Below are positions 9,199 to 17,915 of a stretch of DNA of 64,000 nt, in pieces. The position numbers and the translations under genes were made by a program. Below the pieces are notes generated by a model. That model saw nothing but the letters and a program-made list of their open reading frames with translations. It made no database searches and had not been told where the DNA came from. Origin of the DNA: Chloroflexota bacterium (GTDB taxonomy: Bacteria; Chloroflexota; Dehalococcoidia; Dehalococcoidales; UBA2162). How positions within the stretch are numbered: position 1 is the stretch's first letter; each line of letters starts with the position of its first letter. Where the stretch lies: NCBI GenBank assembly GCA_016190825.1, contig JACPPV010000032.1, positions 1 through 64,000 on the forward strand. The letters are read 5' to 3'.

Positions 9199-10345
9199 CA
9201 TGTGATGGGCGGACGATTGGAAGGCGGAAGGAGAAGGTACTGCCTTTGCCGTGGGTGCTTTCGGCCCGGACTTCTCCACCCTGACTCTCAACAAGCTGTT
9301 TGACGATCGCCAGGCCCAGCCCGGAGCCGCCGGTACTCCTCGTGCGCGAGCGGTCTACCCGGTAGAAGCGGTCGAAAACGTGGGACAGATCCTCCGCCGG
9401 GATACCGGTGCCGGTGTCAATTACTGATACGGTCACAGCGCCGGCACCGGAGTGGAGCTTTACGGTGATACTGCCGCCTTCCGGGCTGTATTGCATGGCA
9501 TTGTTCAGAAGATTACGCAGGACCTGGGAAGTGCGCTCGGGATCCGCCCACGCTTCGGGCAGTTCCTTCGGAGCCTCAAGCTTGACGGACTGCTTCCTGG
9601 CGGTAAGCTGGGTCTGAAATCCATCAATAACCTGGGATGATAATACTTTCAGGTCGGCAGCCTGCAACTCAAACTTGAGTTGGCCGGCATCAGCCAGGGA
9701 GAGCGTCCGCAGGTCATCAACAAGCCTCGCCAGAAGCAGCGTTTCCTGGTGAAGTGAAGACAGGTTGTCTTTGTCCGGGGACAGAACGCCATCCAGCATT
9801 GCTTCAACGTTGCCCCTGAGCACGGTCAGGGGCGTCCGCAGTTCGTGGGCGATATCGGCGATCATATTGCGCCGTAGCTCCTGATCACGTTTCAGGGCCA
9901 CCGCCATCGAGTTGAATGATTGGCCAAGCTCCTCCAGTTCTCCTGAGCCGCCGATGTCTACCTTCTGGCTGAAATCGCCCCGGGCTACCCGCCCTGCCGC
10001 CGCCGAAACCTTCCCCAGTGGAGCTACGATCAGACGGGTAAACAGAGCGCCGAGCAGTATTGCTACGATAACCCCGGCTGTTCCGGCGATCCATAACGTT
10101 TGCCTGAGATTACCCAGGAAATCGCCTGCCGCCTGAGTCAGGGTGACACCGCCCATCATATCCGTCATCATGCCTGCTCCCATCATGCCCTCCATAGATT
10201 CCATATGGCTAAGGAAGGTGTTAAACTCGCTCGAGGTAGAGCGGTATGCCAGCATGGCCACCATGACCACGCCGAGGACGGCAGCCACCACAAAGGCGGC
10301 AGTCAGCCTGGTGGAGAGGCGATTGAACAGCGGAAATCTAGCCAT
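9194..10345 (-). CDS. Sensor histidine kinase (HAMP, HisKA, HATPase) with a Met-rich extracytoplasmic loop
   Basis: IADIAHELRTPLTVLRGNVEAML; FDRFYRVDRSRTRSTGGSGLGLAIVKQLVE; SHMESMEGMMGAGMMTDMMGG between TM helices. Confidence 0.93.
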   Translation of the reverse strand: MARFPLFNRLSTRLTAAFVVAAVLGVVMVAMLAYRSTSSEFNTFLSHMESMEGMMGAGMMTDMMGGVTLTQAAGDFLGNLRQTLWIAGTAGVIVAILLGALFTRLIVAPLGKVSAAAGRVARGDFSQKVDIGGSGELEELGQSFNSMAVALKRDQELRRNMIADIAHELRTPLTVLRGNVEAMLDGVLSPDKDNLSSLHQETLLLARLVDDLRTLSLADAGQLKFELQAADLKVLSSQVIDGFQTQLTARKQSVKLEAPKELPEAWADPERTSQVLRNLLNNAMQYSPEGGSITVKLHSGAGAVTVSVIDTGTGIPAEDLSHVFDRFYRVDRSRTRSTGGSGLGLAIVKQLVESQGGEVRAESTHGKGSTFSFRLPIVRPSHA

Positions 10346-11045
10346 GCTGAGGTTCCTCGAGTTTATAGCCGATGCCGTGCACGGTAACGATATTGCAGCC
10401 TTCCCGGCCGTCGGCGGCACCGAGCTTGCGTCGGAGGTTCTTGATATGGACGTCTATGGTGCGCTCATAGCCTTCGTAGGTCTCGCCCAGGGCGCTGTCG
10501 AGAAGCTGTGCCCGGGAGAAGACCCGTCCTGGGGACCGCGCCAGAGCGGCCAGGATGTGGAACTCGGCCGGAGTCAGCGCCAGCGGGTGTCCATGGCAGG
10601 CTGCCTCAAAACGCTCCTCGTCCAGCACCAGCTCGCCCAGCACCAGCCGTGACGGCGAAGGAAGGGGTACGGCATAAGGGCGGGAGCGGCGCAGAACGGC
10701 GCGGACCCTGGCTACCAGTTCCCTCGGGCTAAAAGGCTTGGTAATATAGTCATCAGCGCCGAGCTCAAGACCAACCAGCTTGTCCGCATCCTCACCGCGT
10801 GCCGTGAGCATGATTATTGGGACGTCCGAAGAGCGGCGTATCTCCCGGCAAACCTCCAGACCATCCATCTCCGGGAGCATGATATCAAGGATGATGAGGT
10901 CGGGGATTTCACGCCGGAAAGCCTCCAGGGCACGGCGCCCATCGAGGGCATCGCTTACCTGGTAGTCCTCGCGCTCAAGGTAGGTGCGTACCAGGCTGAC
11001 TATCTTCGGCTCGTCATCAACGACAAGAATCTTTCCCCTGGACAT
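10338..11045 (-). CDS. OmpR/PhoB-family response regulator
   Basis: MSRGKILVVDDEPKIVSLVR receiver and winged-helix YEGYERTIDVHIKNLRRKLG; start moved from 11147. Confidence 0.95.
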   Translation of the reverse strand: MSRGKILVVDDEPKIVSLVRTYLEREDYQVSDALDGRRALEAFRREIPDLIILDIMLPEMDGLEVCREIRRSSDVPIIMLTARGEDADKLVGLELGADDYITKPFSPRELVARVRAVLRRSRPYAVPLPSPSRLVLGELVLDEERFEAACHGHPLALTPAEFHILAALARSPGRVFSRAQLLDSALGETYEGYERTIDVHIKNLRRKLGAADGREGCNIVTVHGIGYKLEEPQHG

Positions 11046-11106
11046 AGCAGGCTCCTGCCTCCAGTAGAGCATACAACAGCCGGACAGAGAAGTAAAATTG
11101 GAAAAC

Positions 11107-11380
11107 TGAGAGTGTTTAATCATAGCGAGCACATTCCCCTTCAACACAGTCTACACTGAACGTAGCGAATGTGTTGAAGAGGGTCAGTGCCTGCCCCGTA
11201 TCCCGAATCAAGTACGGGAAAACTCTGATATGAGGTAAAACTCCGCGTGGCGATCTCAATACCTGTCCTGAGCGATTTATCCCGAACGAAGTTGAGGGAA
11301 TCCTAAGGAAATCCTAGAGATTGCCTCGTCCCGATTTCATCGGGAATCGCAAGGACAAAATGGGTTGCTAAACGCTCTCA
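11107..11380. repeat. MITE-like element, family B, with imperfect terminal inverted repeats
   Basis: Left TGAGAGTGTTTAATCA; right TTGCTAAACGCTCTCA (reverse complement TGAGAGCGTTTAGCAA); internal palindromes such as cccgatttcatcggg. Confidence 0.45.
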
Positions 11381-11386
11381 AAACTG

Positions 11387-11767
11387 TCAGACGCTCTCAA
11401 TAGCCTTCTTCAGCTTGCTCTCCACCTGCTCGGCAAGGCCGGCCAGTTTTTCGTTCTTCACCACGCCCATGGTGACCGTGGGGCGGGTGGCGACGACAAA
11501 TGTTTTGCCGCCATCCTCATAGACTATCACGTTGCATGGCATGACCAGCCCGATGTTCCGCTCGGCCTGGAGCGCCTGGTAGGCGAAGGGCGGATTGCAT
11601 GCCCCGAGGATGACGTATTTATCGAAGTCCACATCGAGTTTCTTCTTCAGGGTCTCTTTGACATTGATTTCGCTGAGGATGCCGAAGCCCTCATTCTGAA
11701 GCTCGGCCTTGACCTTTTCGACAGCGTCCTCGTAGGAAAGTGCTACCTGTCTCTTATTGCCGTACAT
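11387..11767 (-). CDS. DUF302 domain-containing protein
   Basis: YEDAVEKVKAELQNEGFGILSEINVKETLKKKLDVDFDKYVILGACNPPFAYQAL. Confidence 0.9.
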   Translation of the reverse strand: MYGNKRQVALSYEDAVEKVKAELQNEGFGILSEINVKETLKKKLDVDFDKYVILGACNPPFAYQALQAERNIGLVMPCNVIVYEDGGKTFVVATRPTVTMGVVKNEKLAGLAEQVESKLKKAIESV

Positions 11768-11858
11768 GTCTTTTCCCCTTCATTCTTTGCGTTATCGGGT
11801 CAAAAGCCGGGGGCACGCGCTGCATGCCCCCGGTGTCTCATTCATCCTTGCCGGCCAT

Positions 11859-12218
11859 TTACCAGCCCATCATGCCGCGGCCCGTGCCGCCACCCATCAT
11901 CCCACCATTTCCCATCATGTCCTGCATACCGCCGTTGCCCATCATGCCGCCTGTTCCATGCATGCTTTGATGGTCCATGTCCCCCATGACAGCATCGCAT
12001 TCCTCATACATGCTTTCGTGGTCAACGTCTTCCATCACGATAGCACATTGAGCATGTTGCACATCCGTAGGAGGGGCTCCCATAATGGGAACTGTGCCTC
12101 TGGGTGGGGTTGAGATTCCAGCAAAGGCAGTGCCCAACAGGGGAGTGCCGATGATGACTCCTGCGGCAAAAGCCAGTACGATGGCCGCTATCAATAGTAT
12201 CTTCCGGGTTCCAAGCAT
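11859..12218 (-). CDS. Exported Met/Gly/His-rich small protein (putative metal binding)
   Basis: N-terminal signal/TM; C-terminus MEDVDHESMYEECDAVMGDMDHQSMHGTGGMMGNGGMQDMMGNGGMMGGGTGRGMMGW. Confidence 0.65.
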   Translation of the reverse strand: MLGTRKILLIAAIVLAFAAGVIIGTPLLGTAFAGISTPPRGTVPIMGAPPTDVQHAQCAIVMEDVDHESMYEECDAVMGDMDHQSMHGTGGMMGNGGMQDMMGNGGMMGGGTGRGMMGW

Positions 12219-12414
12219 TTATGACCTCCTTAATTTTATTTTATTTTGAGCATTTCCTGCTCTCATGATTAATGCTATCAGGCTCTTATGTAGATGGTAT
12301 CAGCAAAGTATGAAGAAATTATGTGGTTTTCCGGAGAGGGTGACAGAATCGCGTAGTGTTATTAGAACTCTTGTGCTACTATTTGTCATTGATACGGCAG
12401 GCGGAGATAAAGCG

Positions 12415-12777
12415 ATGGAAGACGAAGAAAAGAAAAAAAGGGGCGCGCCGAAGGGCAACCAGAACGCCCGGAAGCATGGTTTTTACTCCCGGGTCCTTGA
12501 CGAGAAGGAGCGGGCTGACTTCGAGATGGCCACCTGCGTGGAGGGCATCGATGGCGAGATAGCCCTGCTGCGGGTAAAGATAAAATCGCTTGTGGAGCGG
12601 GACCCCGAGAATATGCGGCTCATCATGCAGGCAATAAATACGCTAGAAAGGCTGGTCAGAACGAAATACAGCATTGGCAAGGAAGACAAGAAAGGACTGA
12701 GGGGCGCCGTCGCCAACGTCCTCAAAGATATTGCTTTGCCGCTGGGTATCGGCGTGGGAACAGCGCTCAAGAAATAA
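12415..12777 (+). CDS. Small terminase-like/HGFYS-motif protein
   Basis: MEDEEKKKRGAPKGNQNARKHGFYSRVLDEKERADFE, directly upstream of a terminase large-subunit-like gene; start moved from 12265. Confidence 0.6.
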   Translation: MEDEEKKKRGAPKGNQNARKHGFYSRVLDEKERADFEMATCVEGIDGEIALLRVKIKSLVERDPENMRLIMQAINTLERLVRTKYSIGKEDKKGLRGAVANVLKDIALPLGIGVGTALKK

Positions 12778-12871
12778 AGTAGCAAGGGTCAATCATCAAG
12801 TGTCAAGCCCCCTTTTCTACGGCGTTTGTTACTTGTGACTCGGCAATTGACACCTTTCTCCGGAGGCACTT

Positions 12872-14257
12872 ATTAATCCTCAGATCAGTCAGCTTCGTCC
12901 TTACCAGCAGGAGGTAGCCCTGGCGGTCCTGGACAGCGTCTTTGGCCGCAAGGGACTTACCTTTTCCGTGGAGATTGCCCGGCAGGGCGGCAAAAATGAG
13001 CTCTCCGCCCAGCTTGATCTCCTGCTGCTCACTCTCCACATGGCGCAGCCTAAGAACCTGGTGAAGTGCGCGCCTACCTTCAGGCCGCAGGCAGTTATTT
13101 CCATGGGCCGGCTAAAGGACCGCCTGAATGATGCCGGCTTTGACGGAATATGGACAGCCGAGCTTGGTTACATCATCCGGCTGGGCGCCGCCCGGGCGAT
13201 TTTCCTCTCCGCCGATCGGTCAGCCAACGTCGTCGGACATACTGCCCATCTCCTGCTTGAGATAGACGAGACGCAGGACGTGGACAAGGAAAAGTATGCC
13301 AAGGAATTCAAGCCGATGGGGGCAACTACCAACGTGACCACCGTGCTGTATGGGACAAGCTGGGATGATTCCACCCTTCTCGAAGAAATGAAGTACACGA
13401 ACCTGGGGTTGCAGAAGCGGGATGGTATCCAGAGGCACTTCCGCTTCGACTGGCAGGAAGTTGCCAGATACAATCCCGATTACCTTGCCTACGTAGAAGG
13501 GGAAAAGGCGCGCCTGGGAGAAAATCATCCTCTGTTTCTGACGCAGTACCGCCTCATGCCCATCCATGGCGGGGGCGGCTTTCTGTCCCCGCAACAACGG
13601 GCGCAGCTCCAGGGGGAACATTCCAGGAAGAGCCGGCCAGAGCCGGGGAAGGTTTATGTAGCCGGAATTGACCTTGCCGGGGAGGCGGAGGAAGGGGAAG
13701 GTGCCCGTTTGAGGGCGCTCAAGCCGCAGCAGGATTCCACCGTGGTTACCATCGGCGAAGTAGAATTTCCCGGCGGCGTTATGGCGCAAAAACAGCCGGC
13801 GGTCAAGATTGTGGAACACTACTGGTGGACGGGCAGGAAGCACACCGAGCTATACCCGCAGCTGGTGGATATCCTGAAAAACGTCTGGCGCTGCCGGCGG
13901 ACAGCGGTGGATGCCACCGGAGTCGGGCAGCCGGTCGCGTCTTTTCTGAAGGAAGCGTTAGGCACGATAGTGGTCCCCTTCACCTTTACACAGCCATCGA
14001 AATCTGAACTGGGGTTTAACCTGCTGGCGGCGGTCAACTCCGGCCGACTGAAGATGTATACCGGAGATGGATCGTTGGAGTACCGTGAGTTCTGGTCTGA
14101 AATGGAGAAAGCGCGGAGCCACTACCGTCCCAGCCAGACGATAGACTTCTACGTCGACCCGACGCAGGGCCATGACGACTTCCTGATGAGCCTGGCGCTG
14201 CTGGCCGAGGCCGCCGGCAACTATTCGCCAAGGAGCGCGAGGGGAACAAGAGTTTGA
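12872..14257 (+). CDS. Terminase large subunit-like protein (ATPase plus RNase H-like nuclease domain)
   Basis: LRPYQQEVALAVLDSVFGRKGLTFSVEIARQGGKNE (Walker A-like) extends upstream of the track start at 12968; nuclease motifs VAGIDLAGE, TAVDATGVGQPVASFL, HDDFLMSLAL. The start at 12872 (ATT) is uncertain. Confidence 0.75.
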   Translation: MNPQISQLRPYQQEVALAVLDSVFGRKGLTFSVEIARQGGKNELSAQLDLLLLTLHMAQPKNLVKCAPTFRPQAVISMGRLKDRLNDAGFDGIWTAELGYIIRLGAARAIFLSADRSANVVGHTAHLLLEIDETQDVDKEKYAKEFKPMGATTNVTTVLYGTSWDDSTLLEEMKYTNLGLQKRDGIQRHFRFDWQEVARYNPDYLAYVEGEKARLGENHPLFLTQYRLMPIHGGGGFLSPQQRAQLQGEHSRKSRPEPGKVYVAGIDLAGEAEEGEGARLRALKPQQDSTVVTIGEVEFPGGVMAQKQPAVKIVEHYWWTGRKHTELYPQLVDILKNVWRCRRTAVDATGVGQPVASFLKEALGTIVVPFTFTQPSKSELGFNLLAAVNSGRLKMYTGDGSLEYREFWSEMEKARSHYRPSQTIDFYVDPTQGHDDFLMSLALLAEAAGNYSPRSARGTRV

Positions 14258-14281
14258 CACCTCCCCCTTTCCAGCTATAAT
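14254..14281 (+). promoter_or_regulatory. Sigma70-type promoter for hom
   Basis: TTGACA-16 nt-TATAAT; the -35 box overlaps the upstream stop codon. Confidence 0.7.
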
Positions 14282-14303
14282 ATACCCTGTTGGATGGAGA
14301 GCT

Positions 14304-15566
14304 GTGACTGAAGCCAAAATGAAGAATATCGCCGTCATCGGCTTTGGCAATATCGGCACCGGCGTGGTGGAGCTTCTTTACCGGAAGGGAATCGCCGGGT
14401 TGAAACTGGTTAGGGTGGTGGACACGGACCTGGAGAAGAAACGCCCGATCACCCTCCCGGCAGACTATCTGAGCCGGGACTGGCGGGAAGCGGTCAGCGA
14501 TCCCGGTATTGACGTCGTTGTCGAACTGATCGGCGGCATCGAGCCTGCCAGGACCATCCAGATTGCCGCACTGCAAAAAGGCAAGGACGTGGTCACCGCC
14601 AATAAGAAGCTGCTTGCCAGAGAGGGGCAAAATATCTTCCAGATGGCGGCAAATTTAGACCGCCGCTTGGGCTTCCGCGCCGCTTTTGTGGGCTGCCATT
14701 CGCTTATCCACGAGTTCCGACAGGCCGGCACCGCCGCCAAAAAATTCCGGCGGATACATGCCATTTTGAACGGCACCTCCAACTACATACTTTCGACGAT
14801 GACCCGCGAGGGGAAAACCTTCGAGGAGGCCTTGAAGGAGGCCCAGGCGAAGGGCTTTGCCGAGGCCGACCCGTCCGATGATATTGACGGGCTGGATACG
14901 GCCAACAAGGTCCGCATCCTGCTGGCGCTTATCGCCAACTCCTACCAGCGGGCGGGCGATTTTCCGGTCGAGGGGATCCGTGATATCAGCGCTCAGGATA
15001 TCCGGTATGCCGGGGAACTGGGCTACTCCGTGAAACTGGTCGGCGTGATTGAGCCGAAAGATGGCGTCTTCTACGTCAGCGTGCGTCCGGCACTGGTGCC
15101 GCAGATTTCCCTTCTCGGCTCCATAGACGGCGCCTATAACGGCACTGAGACGGAGGACGAATACGGCGTGGTCTCAGGGCTGGTGGCGCCCGGCGCCGGG
15201 ACCTATCCTACCGCCGATGCCGTCATCAAGGACCTGCTCGATATCGCCGAGGGCCGGCCGATGCCCATGCCCGATTCCGCCCGGCCGCTTGCCCTCGGCT
15301 CTGGTGAAAAGGAGGAGCGCCGGTACTACCTTCGCTTCAGCGTGGTTGACCAGGCCGGCGTTCTTGCCCGGATCTGCAACATTTTCTGGAACTACAACAT
15401 CAGTATTGCCGCCGTTATCCAGAAGGAGGCGACCTCCAAGGATTTCGTGCCGGTGGTCATCACCACCCACCTCGCCCGTGAGGGAGACATGATGACCGCT
15501 ATCACCGAAGTTGATAAGCTGCCTGTGGTCAAAGCCCGGACAAAAGTCATCCGCATCCTTGCATAG
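14304..15566 (+). CDS. hom: Homoserine dehydrogenase with ACT domain
   Basis: KNIAVIGFGNIGTGVVELL, VVTANKKLLA, ILNGTSNYILSTM; C-terminal ACT. Confidence 0.95.
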   Translation: MTEAKMKNIAVIGFGNIGTGVVELLYRKGIAGLKLVRVVDTDLEKKRPITLPADYLSRDWREAVSDPGIDVVVELIGGIEPARTIQIAALQKGKDVVTANKKLLAREGQNIFQMAANLDRRLGFRAAFVGCHSLIHEFRQAGTAAKKFRRIHAILNGTSNYILSTMTREGKTFEEALKEAQAKGFAEADPSDDIDGLDTANKVRILLALIANSYQRAGDFPVEGIRDISAQDIRYAGELGYSVKLVGVIEPKDGVFYVSVRPALVPQISLLGSIDGAYNGTETEDEYGVVSGLVAPGAGTYPTADAVIKDLLDIAEGRPMPMPDSARPLALGSGEKEERRYYLRFSVVDQAGVLARICNIFWNYNISIAAVIQKEATSKDFVPVVITTHLAREGDMMTAITEVDKLPVVKARTKVIRILA

Positions 15567-15681
15567 ACCTCCCATTGCCCATTCCCCGTAGTACCACGTA
15601 ATAAATGCCAAATGCCAAGTAACCAATCAGTCTCCGTATCTGTAACTTGATTCTTGCTACTTGTCGCTTGATACTTCACTC

Positions 15682-15710
15682 TTGACACTTTACACTGAAA
15701 CGTGTATTAT
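15682..15710 (+). promoter_or_regulatory. Promoter of the XRE regulator containing operator TACACTGAAACGTGTA (15691-15706)
   Basis: TTGACA-17 nt-TATTAT; palindrome lies in the spacer; ATG is 7 nt after the -10 box. Confidence 0.75.
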
Positions 15711-15716
15711 TGAGTT

Positions 15717-15968
15717 ATGCCCAGGAAATACCGGTATGAGGTCGGGCGCGAGGGGTGGGACGCCGAACGTATTCGGGCGCTGAGGCGGCACCTCAACCTG
15801 ACCCAGCGCGAGCTCGCCGATAGGCTGGGAACGCGCCAGCAGACTATCAGCGAGTGGGAAAAGGGGATGTACCGACCGCGCGGAGCTTCAGCTACTCTCC
15901 TTTCTATGGTCGCCGAGCGCGCTCGCTTCAAATACGATGCGGGACAGGAGAAGGGGGAGACGAGCTAG
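15717..15968 (+). CDS. XRE-family HTH transcriptional regulator
   Basis: RIRALRRHLNLTQRELADRLGTRQQTISEWEKGMYRPRG. Confidence 0.92.
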   Translation: MPRKYRYEVGREGWDAERIRALRRHLNLTQRELADRLGTRQQTISEWEKGMYRPRGASATLLSMVAERARFKYDAGQEKGETS

Positions 15969-16002
15969 CTTCCGATGCGAAAAAGAGTGTAGATAAGCCA
16001 TT

Positions 16003-16067
16003 GGCTTGCCCGAGTGGTGCTGGCTCTGGATAGATACGGTCAAGCATGTTGTCCACTCGGGCAAGCC
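16003..16067. repeat. 15-bp perfect inverted repeat with 35-nt loop
   Basis: GGCTTGCCCGAGTGG (16003-16017) and CCACTCGGGCAAGCC (16053-16067). Confidence 0.9.
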
Positions 16068-16259
16068 GGAACACGAAAGTGGCGAATCAGGCATGGTTTT
16101 TCAGCTTCCATGCCTTTGGAAGTCTTCAGAAGTATGAACCCGGCCTGGGACTCACGGTCGAAAAAGAGTTTACACAGTGCACGAGGCACATTGACAGCGC
16201 CAGGCGGGGGACGGCTTAGTAAGAGTGAGGGGATTAGGGAAGAGTTTTTGGCCGGCTGA

Positions 16260-16275
16260 TACACGATAACGTGTA
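16260..16275. promoter_or_regulatory. Second operator copy TACACGATAACGTGTA upstream of the DUF2851 gene
   Basis: Matches the operator at 15691-15706 in 13 of 16 positions and overlaps a TATAAA -10-like box. Confidence 0.7.
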
Positions 16276-16303
16276 TAAATATGGTGGCAAAAGAGCAAGA
16301 GCT

Positions 16304-17593
16304 ATGAGTTTTCCTTCGGAAAATGAAGTTGTCCGCCTCTGGCAGCGGTTGCAGATGATAGAGGGGTTGGAGAGCGAAGACGGCTTGCCGGTGAAGGTCG
16401 TCTACCCCGGAAGGCCCGGTGATGGCCACGGTGCCGACTTCAGGGATGCCATCGTTTTCTGCAATCATGGAGTAACAGCGGGCGATATCGAGATTCATGT
16501 GAGGTCCAGTGATTGGAGCCGCCACTGGCACCTGACAGACCCAGCCTATAACCGGGTCGTTCTCCATGTAGTGATGTGGCATGACACCCGGCAGCCCACT
16601 ATCCTGCAGAATGGCCGGAGTGTGCCCGTCCTGGCGCTGGCGAGGTACCTGCCGGAAGGACCAGGCCACCGGGCAGACCAGCAGCCATTACCCTCGGGGC
16701 CGTGTCTCCCATGCAACCAGATGCAGCAGTCTTTCAATGCCGCGGCCATCGGCGGGGTCTTGGATGGGGCCGGGGAGGTGCGGTTTTTCGCCAAGTCCGC
16801 CCGGTTCCGAATGCGGATAGAACAAGGGGAGACCGGCCAGACGCTCTACGAGGGAATCATGGAAGCGCTGGGTTATGTGAAAAACGTAACGCCGTTCCTG
16901 GAGCTGGCGCAGCGTCTGCCGCTGAAAACTTTGGAGGGAGCCGCTGGGAGCGGCGGCAGTACCGGCCTGCAAAAGCTACTGCTGATGACGGCGGGACTGG
17001 CCCCGCCGCCGCAGTATGGTGAGGGGGATCGAAAACTGGAATTCCGGCGTGAAAGACGCGCTTCCATTTTCGAGCCGGCGTCCCGTGAATGGTATCTCTG
17101 CGGCGTAAGGCCGAAGAACTCCCCGGTGCGCCGCCTGATAGCGCTGGGCCACCTGATCCGCCGCTACGGGGGAGAGGGGCTGGTTAAAGCACTAACAGGG
17201 AAAGTGAGAGACGTACCAGATAAAGGTGGACACCGGGAGCTGGAGGAAGCATTCATCGTCTCTGTTCCAGGCATTGGACGGAAAAGGGAAACCCTTCTTG
17301 GCCGGGAAAAGGCCGCCGTCATTGTCATCAACGTGCTGCTACCCTTCAGTCATGCCCTTGCCCGGTTCACCAGCCAGCCCGGGCTAGGGCAAAAGGCCAG
17401 TGACCTCTACCGGGCTTACCCGTTCCGGGCAACCAACTCAATAGAAAAGCACATGTGCCGCCAGCTTGGTGTGGACAGGAAGCTGGTCAACTCCGCGCGG
17501 CGGCAGCAAGGGCTGCTCCACATCTACAAGAACCTGTGCAGCCAGGGCAAATGTGGGGAGTGCGCTATAGCATCACGTCAGCCAAAAAAGTAA
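16304..17593 (+). CDS. DUF2851 family protein
   Basis: MSFPSENEVVRLWQRLQMIEGLESEDGLPVKVVYPGRPGDGHGADFRDAIVF... family-level recognition; possible alternative GTG start at 16271. Confidence 0.8.
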   Translation: MSFPSENEVVRLWQRLQMIEGLESEDGLPVKVVYPGRPGDGHGADFRDAIVFCNHGVTAGDIEIHVRSSDWSRHWHLTDPAYNRVVLHVVMWHDTRQPTILQNGRSVPVLALARYLPEGPGHRADQQPLPSGPCLPCNQMQQSFNAAAIGGVLDGAGEVRFFAKSARFRMRIEQGETGQTLYEGIMEALGYVKNVTPFLELAQRLPLKTLEGAAGSGGSTGLQKLLLMTAGLAPPPQYGEGDRKLEFRRERRASIFEPASREWYLCGVRPKNSPVRRLIALGHLIRRYGGEGLVKALTGKVRDVPDKGGHRELEEAFIVSVPGIGRKRETLLGREKAAVIVINVLLPFSHALARFTSQPGLGQKASDLYRAYPFRATNSIEKHMCRQLGVDRKLVNSARRQQGLLHIYKNLCSQGKCGECAIASRQPKK

Positions 17594-17915
17594 ACTCGTT
17601 CCGGCTGCCTCATCCTTTAAGCGTCCTCTCATTCTTTCTGGAGAAGCGTGAGACGTCAAATACTGGGGCGATGATGTTCATGTTCAGGAACCATTTAATC
17701 AAAAGTCGTACTGCAGCCGATACCAGGAGTCGCGCTCCGACTCGTGGCTTCCGATTACTTCGTTGGTGTTAATCTACCACGACCCACAGGCTTAGTCAGT
17801 TATCTGAAGGTTTATTTCACCACTCTGCCAGATAATTAGTTTTGACTGGAACGGCCGTTAAGACCTGAAGTAGCATGGCTCATCGCACCGGGTGTTGCCT
17901 TTGAATGTAGCTTCC

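Noticed and set aside
17594-17915. Intergenic region with ORF continuing past 17455-17772
   Set aside because: Frame overlaps the DUF2851 3' end; no motif or ribosome-binding site.
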